From: Vitis vinifera
Taxonomy: Eukaryota; Streptophyta; Magnoliopsida; Vitales; Vitaceae
Assembly: GCF_030704535.1 (NCBI RefSeq)
Contig: NC_081815.1
Coordinates: 18,181,001-18,245,000, forward strand
Length of the DNA: 64,000 nucleotides
Direction: 5' to 3'
Positions 40,401 through 48,384 of the stretch are shown piece by piece. A program made the position numbers and the translations under genes. The notes under the pieces are model-generated. The model was not told the DNA's origin and did not search any database. It saw only the letters and a program-made list of their open reading frames with translations. Position 1 is the first letter of the stretch; each line of letters begins with the position of its first letter.

Positions 40401-43400
40401 TAAAAAGAGCTAAGGAGGGAGGGTTCTTGTCAAGGTGGAGGTTCAATGGTATAGGAGGAGTGGGAGTGGAAATCTCTCACTTCTTGTTCACAGATGACAC
40501 CTTAGTCTTTTGTGAGCCTTCTCTAAAGCAGATGACTTATTTGAGTTAGCTTCTTATGTGGTTCGAGTCCATGTTAGGGTTTGTTGAGAGAGAGAGAGAG
40601 AGAGAGAAAGGAGAAAAACCTTATTTTCATTCATCTAATCTCTACTTACAATTGAGAGATATATATATACAAGGCTAGGAGTCCTAACTACCATACATGT
40701 GACCTATATTAACAAGGAAAGATAGTATACTATACATACATTATATTCAACACTCCCCCTCAAGCTGGAGCATATACGTCATATGCACCAAGCTTGTTAC
40801 AAATATATTTAATCCTAGGACCTCTGAGAGATTTAGTGAAGATGTCTGCTAGTTGATCATTTGAATTGACAAAACTTGTAGCAACACATCCTGATGCGAT
40901 CTTCTCTCTAATGAAATGACAGTCAACTTCAATATGCTTGGTCCTTTCATGGAAGACTGGATTGGATGTAATATGTAATGCGGCCTGGTTATCACAGATG
41001 AGTTTCATCTGTTCATCCTTTCCAAATCGCAACTCCTGAAGAAGATGTTTCAACCATATGAGTTCACATGCTGCCAAAGCCATAGCTCGATACTCGGCTT
41101 CAGCGCTAGATCTGGCCACTACATCTTGTTTCTTACTCTTCCAAGATATTAGATTACCTCCAATAAAAACACAGTACCCTGAAGTGGAACGTCTATCTGT
41201 GGGTGACCCAGCCCAATCTGCATCTGTGTAACCAACAACTTGAGTATGACCTCTGTTCTCGTACAATACACCTTGGCCTGGTGTACTTTTGATATATCGA
41301 AGAATACGGATTACGGCATCCCAATGGCTATCACATGGTGACTGTAGGAATTGACTAACAACACTCACAGGAAAAGAAATGTCTGGACGAGTAATGGTGA
41401 GATAGTTCAATTTACCTACGAGCCGTCGATATCTCCCAGGGTCTCCTAAAGGCTCCCCCTGTCTTGGTACAAGTTTGACATTCGGATCCATAGGTGTATC
41501 TACCGGTTTACAGTCTAACATACCGGTTTCTTCCAGGATGTCTAAAGCATACTTCCTTTGAGAAAGGACCACACCAGAACTGGATTGAGCTATCTCAATT
41601 CCCAAGAAATACTTGAGTTTCCCCAAGTCTTTGGTCTGAAAGTGGGTAAAAAGATGTTGCTTTAGTTTCTGTATACCATCCTGATCACTGCCTGTAATGA
41701 CGATGTCGTCCACATAAACAACCAGATAAATACACTGCCCCAAGGAGTTATGATGATAAAAAACTGAATGGTCTGCTGTACTGCGAAGCATGCCAAACCC
41801 TTGAACAACAGAACTAAAACGGCTAAACCATGCTCGAGGAGATTGTTTCAAGCCATATAGAGAACGGCGTAACCTGCACACTAAACCAGACTCCCCCTGA
41901 GCAACAAAACCAGGAGGTTGCTCCATATAAACTTCCTCGACAAGATCACCATGAAGGAAGACATTTTTAATATCCAGCTGATAAAGAGGCCAAGAGCACA
42001 TAGCAGCCATGGAGAGAAGCAAGCGGACAGAAGCAATCTTGGCAACAGGGGAGAATGTGTCACCATAATCAGAACCATAAACTTGAGTATAGCCTTTAGC
42101 AACTAAGCGGGCCTTAAGGCGATCAACCTGACCATCAGGACCAACCTTAACTGCATAGACCCAACGACAACCAACTGTAGATTTACCAGGGGGTAAAACA
42201 ACAAGATCCCAAGTGCCATTAGAGTGCAGAGCAGCCATTTCATCCACCATTGCCTGTCGCCAGCCTGGATGGGAAAGAGCTTCATGGGTGTTCTTGGGAA
42301 GAGAAACAGAGGATATAGCAGAAACAAAAGCAGAATAGGGTGAAGATAATCGATGATAACTCAAAAAATTGTAAATAGGATGAGGGTTACGAGTAGAGCG
42401 AGTACCTTTCCGAACAGCAATGGGTAAGTCATGAGGAGAAGGCAGAGCCGGGGCAGGTGAAGCCGAAGGGATAGGAAGTGAGTCAGCAGGTGCCTCAAGA
42501 AAAGGGAGAGGAGCAACGACACGCGGACGACGATGATAAACCTGAAGTGGTCGAGGGGGCATAGCTTCAGGTGGGGAGACAATGGGAATGGGCAAGACTT
42601 CAGAAACGGGAAGAGACTCAGAAGTGGTGGAAAAGAATGGTGAGTCCTCAAAGAAGGTGACATCAGCGGAGATAAAGTACCGATGAGTCTCAAGGGAATA
42701 ACAACGATAACCCTTCTGAAGTCTGGAATATCCCAAGAAGAGGCACTTCATGGCTTTGGCGGAAAGCTTGTCCTGTCCAGGAGTGAGAATATGAACAAAG
42801 CAAGTACAACCAAAGACACGAGGAGGAAGGAAATAAAGTGGTTGGTCAGGGAAAAGAAGGGAGTGAGGAATCTGATCGTGTAAGACAGAGGAGGGCATAC
42901 GATTAATCAGATAACAAGCGGTAAGAATAGCGTCCCCCCAAAAACGAAAAGGAACGTGACTATGGAGGAGGAGAGTACGAGCTGTCTCAACAAGATGTCG
43001 ATTCTTGCGTTCAGCTACCCCATTTTGTTGAGGAGTATGAGCACAAGAAGACTGATGAAGAATTCCATGATGAGACATAAACGAAGTAAATTGGGCTGAA
43101 AAATATTCCCTGGCATTGTCACTGCGTAACACACGAATAGAAATATTGAACTGGGTTTGGATTTCAGTATAAAATTTCTGGAAAATAGAGAATAACTCAG
43201 CTCGATTTTTCATTAAAAATAACCAAGTACATCGAGAATAGTCATCAATGAAAGTGACAAAATACTGAAATCCTAAAGTAGACGCAGTCCGACAAGGACC
43301 CCAAACATCAGTGTGGACAAGCTCAAAAGGAGACTTTGCCCGATTATTCAAACGCTTTGGGAACGAGACACGAGTATGTTTCCCAAGCTGACATGACTCA

Positions 43401-46400
43401 CACGGAAGCGACGACAAAGTGGAAAAACGAGGAACCATCTTCTGGAACTTGGAGAGATTAGGGTGGCCCAGACGATTGTGAATGAGGAGAGGAGCATCAG
43501 TGGAAATGCAAACTGCAGGAGATGAATCTGAGGTGAGGTGATAGAGGCCTTGAGACTCACGTCCTATGCCAATCGTCTTCCCCGTACTCCGGTCTTGCAA
43601 GGTCACAAATTTATCAGAAAAGGTAATAGAGCAATTAATAGTACGAGTGATTTTGCTGATGGAAATAAGATTAAAAGGACATTCAGGAGTATAAAGGACA
43701 GAAGTGAGAGGTAGAGAAGGCAGAGGAAGGGCCAAACCAATACCTTTAGCCACAGTTTGAGAACCATTAGCTAAGGTAACAGTAGGTAAATCAGAGGTAG
43801 TAGTAATAGAGGAGAAAAGATCCTTATTACCAGATAGGTGATCAGATGCTCCAGAATCTAGAATCCAGGGTCCAAGAGACGATGTGTGGGTAAGGCAAGC
43901 AGAGGCATTACCAGGCTGGGCAACAGAGGCAATAGAAGCCTGAGATGTCTGAGATGCAGAGGAGCTCGGAGGCTGAGGCAGCGGAGAATCAGAGGACTGG
44001 GCCATATGGGCAGTGCGAGGAGGTCTTCCATGTAACTGATAGCAACGATCACGAGTGTGGCCAAGTTTATTGCAATAGGTGCAATGAGGACGTTGGCCTC
44101 TACCTCGGGTACCACTGCGTCCTCCTTGAGAAGTAGTGTGAGAAACTAACACAGAAGAATCTGAAGCGCTAGCAGATGGCAAAGTCTGTGTGGACGAGAG
44201 ACGGAGGAGGCGAGCAAACACGTCATCCAAGGACGGAACTGATGAACTACCAAGAATTTGATCACGAATAGGCTCAAGATCCGGACGGAGGCCAATAAGA
44301 GTAAGGACCATGAAGAACTTGTCAAGCTGCGTTTGTTGAGCCCCAACATCAGGAGTAAGAGGCATCACAGTCAAGAACTGCTCCTTAAGAGAGGCAATCT
44401 GACCAATATAAGTAGATAGATCCAAGTCCTGTTGGCTGAGATGGACAATAGCAGAAGCCACCTTATAGAGACGTTGGATATCATTCGTGTATAATCCTTT
44501 GGCCTGAGTCCAAAATTTAAAACAAGTTTTATAGGCCTGAAGATGAAGAAGAATCCGGGGATCAACCGATTGCCATAATACACTACATAACTGGGCATCT
44601 ATCTTCCTCCACTGTACGCGGTCAACCTCAGGGATATCTGTCTCCTGGGTAACCAAGTGATCTTCATATCCTTGACCCATAAACCAAAGTTCAACAGAGG
44701 CAGACCAGGAGAGATAATTCTCACTGCCAATCAATTTCTCTGAGGTAATCAGAGGAGATCCAGAGAGAACAGAGGTAAAGATCTGATTTTTGGTGGTCAT
44801 ATTCACGTATTTGGATCGAAGAGAGCCCTAAGATGGGTGCAGATTTCGGCGGAGAGAGACAAACAGTGAGACCACGGCTGTGAGAGGTGCAATCAACGGA
44901 GAAAAAGGTCGTGACGTGCCTGGAGAGGAAGAGAAGCAGTACCCAAGCCTCGGAGATGGAGAGGAAGCCCTGTCAGATGTGGTCGGAATGGCAAGAAAGC
45001 CAAAAACAGAACAAAAGGTGGAGATGCAGGGCTCGGGGGGGGGGGGGGGGGGGGGGTCTGCCGGAGGGCTAGAAGGCCAAGACGCCGCCGGACGAGCCTG
45101 GAGATGTGTCGGACGTGGCCGGAAAGTGAGCCACGCGCCGTCACGCGCCGGCGCATGGGTGACAGTCCGACGGGGAAGATCGGCGCGTGGGGGCGCGTGA
45201 GACTCCGGTTGCCGGTGGGGTTTCCACTGGCGTGTAGATCAGCCTCCGGCGGTTCGGAATATGTGGTCGGTGCCCGGAAAAGAGGTCGCCGGAAAAATTC
45301 GCCGGAAAGGGTTGCCTGCGTGGTGGAGATCCGACGGCGATGAGGTTGTCCGGGAAGAGAGGGTTCACCGGAATTGAGTACACGGCTAAACCGAAAAATT
45401 AGGTTTTCTCCTTTGGCTCTGATACCATGTTGAGAGAGAGAGAGAGAGAGAGAAAGGAGAAAAACCTTATTTTCATTCATCTAATCTCTACTTACAATTG
45501 AGAGATATATATATACAAGGCTAGGAGTCCTAACTACCATACATGTGACCTATATTAACAAGGAAAGATAGTATACTATACATACATTATATTCAACAGG
45601 GTTGATGGTGAATTTGGACAAAAGTGAGCTCATTTCGATGGGGAGAGTGGAGAATGTAGAGGAGTTGACTCTTGAGTTTGGTTGTAAGCTTAGTGCACTC
45701 CCATCTTCTTACTTGGGTCTTCCTTTGGATGCTCATTTCAAGGATGTGGCTGTTTAGGATGGTGTAGAGGAGAGGCTTAGGAAAAGACTTTCGATTTGGA
45801 AAAGGTAGTATATTTCCAGAGGGGGTATACTTACCTTGATTTGGAGCACTTTGTCCAATATGCCTATCTATTGTATGTCTCTGTTTTGTATGCCAAGGAG
45901 GGTCAGATTGAGGTTGGAGCGAATCCAAAAGGATTTTCTTTGGGGAGGTGGGGCCCTTGTGAGGAAGCCTCATTTAGTAAATTGGTCCATTGTTTGCTTA
46001 GATAAATGCAAGGGTGGTATGGGTGTGAGGAATTTGGTGTTGCTCAACAAGGCTCTCCTGTGCAAATGGAGTTGATGTTTTGTAGTAGAGAGGGAGGCCT
46101 TGTGGAGGCAAGTTATTTGTGGGAAGTATGGGGAAGAAGAGGGAGAGTGGCGGTCCTATGAAGTGAGAGGAAGTTTTGGGGTTGGATTGTGGAAGGCCAT
46201 TAGGAGAGAGTGGGATGTGATGGGTAACAATATGGTTTTTTCTGTGGGGAATGGGAGGAGGGTTAGATTTTGGAAGGACAAGTGGTGTGGAGACGATTCT
46301 TTGTGTATTGTTTTCCCTTCCTTATTTGCTATTACGTTGTCTAAGGAGGCTTGGGTGAAGGCTGTGTGGAGCCATTCTGGAGGGGGAGTGTGGGATCCCT

Positions 46401-48353
46401 ATTTCTCTAAACGGCTCAACCATTGGGAAGTGTCCGATGTGGAGCGTTTTCTCCAAAGACTGCAAAGGAGGAGGGTGTATAGTGATGTGGAAGATCACTT
46501 GTATGGACAAAGTCAAAGGATAATATTTTTAATGTCAAGTCTCTATATAAGGCTTTGGAACCGGTAAGAGAAGGGGATTTTCCTGCAAGAATAATTTGCA
46601 ACTCTTGGGTGCTACCGAGTGTGGGTTTTTTTGGCTTGGGAGACTATTTGGAAAAAGGTCTTAACCTTGTATTGGATTCAGAGGAGAGGGTGGCCTTTGG
46701 CTAACAGATGTTACTTGTGTCTTTCAAAGGAAGAGTCTATTGATCACATCCTCTTGCATTGTGAGTTGGCGAGGAGCTGATGGAACTTCTTGTTTTCCCT
46801 ATTGGGGATGTCATGGGTGCTTCCATTTTTAGTTAGAGAGGTGTTGTTAAGGTGGCTTAGGTCTTTTGTGGGAAAGAAGAGGAAGAAAGTGTGGCTAGTA
46901 GTTCCCCTTATGCCTTTTTTGAACAGTTTGGAAGGAAAGAAACGGTAGGGCGTTTGAAGATGAGGGTCATTTGGTTCAAGGGTGTAAATCTTATTTCCTT
47001 TATAACTTGTGGGTGTGGGCTAAGGGGTTTTTAGTTTCTAGTCCCCCTTCTATTGTTGATTTTGTAGATTGATTGGGCTCTACGTGAGGGGGCGCTTTCT
47101 TTGTTGGTCCTCTGTTTTTAGCCTCCTTTGTATACTTCTTGTGTACTTTCAGGTGCTTTCTTGAAGTGCCTTTGCTAATTTTAATATATTGCTATTTACT
47201 CATCAAAAAAATATATATATTTTACTTTTAACGTCCTTGGTCAACTATTTTCTCCTTTCTATTATTCATGGAAAAGGCAACTTTGAAGGGCTCTTGCTTC
47301 AAATTTCACTAGAACATATTATTAGTTAGAATCAAGTTGTTAAGGCCGAAAAATGTTATGGATCCACTTGCACATTACCAATGCTCAATGGATTAATATA
47401 TGTCTATCTAAATAATCATATGAGTGCTCAGTGGCTGTTAGAATATCATATTTTTCATGTTCATAATAAATCTAGATTAATATATATGAACTTACTATGT
47501 TTTTCAAACAGGAAGAGTTGTTCAAGTTCTAAAGGTACTTTTGGCTCCAATTCTGAATGTTTATTAAATTGTTAAAATTTTTGTACAGTTGTTTATGAAG
47601 TGTTCTTTGGTCGAAGTGGTTGACCACGTGTGTGGCAAGGTGTTTTAGGCTGAGGGGAGTAAAGCTGCCTGAGGGAAAAGTTGGGTGTGAATGATGGGAG
47701 TGGACCTCTTAGAGTCACCAAGACTAATGACAAATAAAGCAATTCCTAAGAGTGGGTGCAGAGTGATGGACTCAATGAACTGTGGCCACTTTAGCCCATA
47801 TTTTTAAAAGGTGCAAGACTCACCTAAGGTGCAAAAGTCTCCTATAACTTAGGTGCAAGGTGCAACACAAGGTGCGTGCTTAAGTGAAGTGAAATGCAAC
47901 CTAGGATGCATATCAATTTTATGAAATATGATTCAAAATCTAATCCGATCAATAAAAAATTTAAAATTCCAAACATTTAAAAGAAGCATTCAATAAAAAA
48001 AGTAATGAAATTATATGAATTTCAATATACAATTAGAAATTTCAAGAATAAAAGTGTTTAAAAAGGAATGCTAAAGTTGACAAGGTGTTCTTCAATAAAG
48101 CGCATGTCTTGGCAAACAAGGTGCTATAAGTAGGGAGTGGTTGCACCTTGATCCTAGGTGCGCTTTAAGCGCACCGTTTGAACTATGCTTTAGCTTTATA
48201 TAGGAATTGAGAGAATGCCATCGAACTGGGTTGTATGCCAGAGCCAATACCATCTGTGTGCATGCTTTGCAAACCAGGAGGTCTTGGTTGCAATGCTTGG
48301 AACAAGAAGCCATGCTTAGATTTAAATGAAATCTCACTCTCACTTTCTCTCTG

Positions 48354-48384
<31 letters not shown>

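Larger units (their letters stand above)
40582..45598 (-). mobile_element. Complete, very young Copia LTR retrotransposon (5017 bp)
   Basis: Minus-strand element with all parts in place: 5' LTR (45428-45598), PBS (45416-45427), GC-rich leader, Gag-Pol frame (44806-40760), PPT (40753-40763), 3' LTR (40582-40752) and GGGTT target duplication. The two 171-base LTRs appear identical base for base, so insertion was recent. The short LTRs and single frame suggest the Ale/Retrofit side of Copia, a weak inference. It lies in the LINE in OSB intron 3, antisense to OSB. It is potentially mobile by structure; activity is not shown. Confidence 0.95.
38481..47211 (+). mobile_element. LINE (L1-type), 5'-truncated, split by a Copia insertion
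   Basis: About 3.7 kb once the Copia element is set aside. Order on the plus strand: endonuclease (about 38490-39030, with VCLQETE and GGDFNVVKF), linker, reverse transcriptase (39839-40549, with [20 protein letters not shown], and a catalytic box changed to FTDDT), then, after the Copia element, RT-distal, thumb and zinc-binding RT-associated regions (45599-46980) and a 3' end with TACTCATC plus A7 (47205-47217). ORF1 and the ORF2 start are missing. Several stops and shifts (for example near 38960 and 39360) make it inactive. A short TATATTTTA may be its target duplication, but this is weak in AT-rich text. Confidence 0.85.

Noticed and set aside
48333..48384. Regular CT/CA units as a CRISPR or regulatory array
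   Set aside because: Simple microsatellite without spacers; typical of plant introns.
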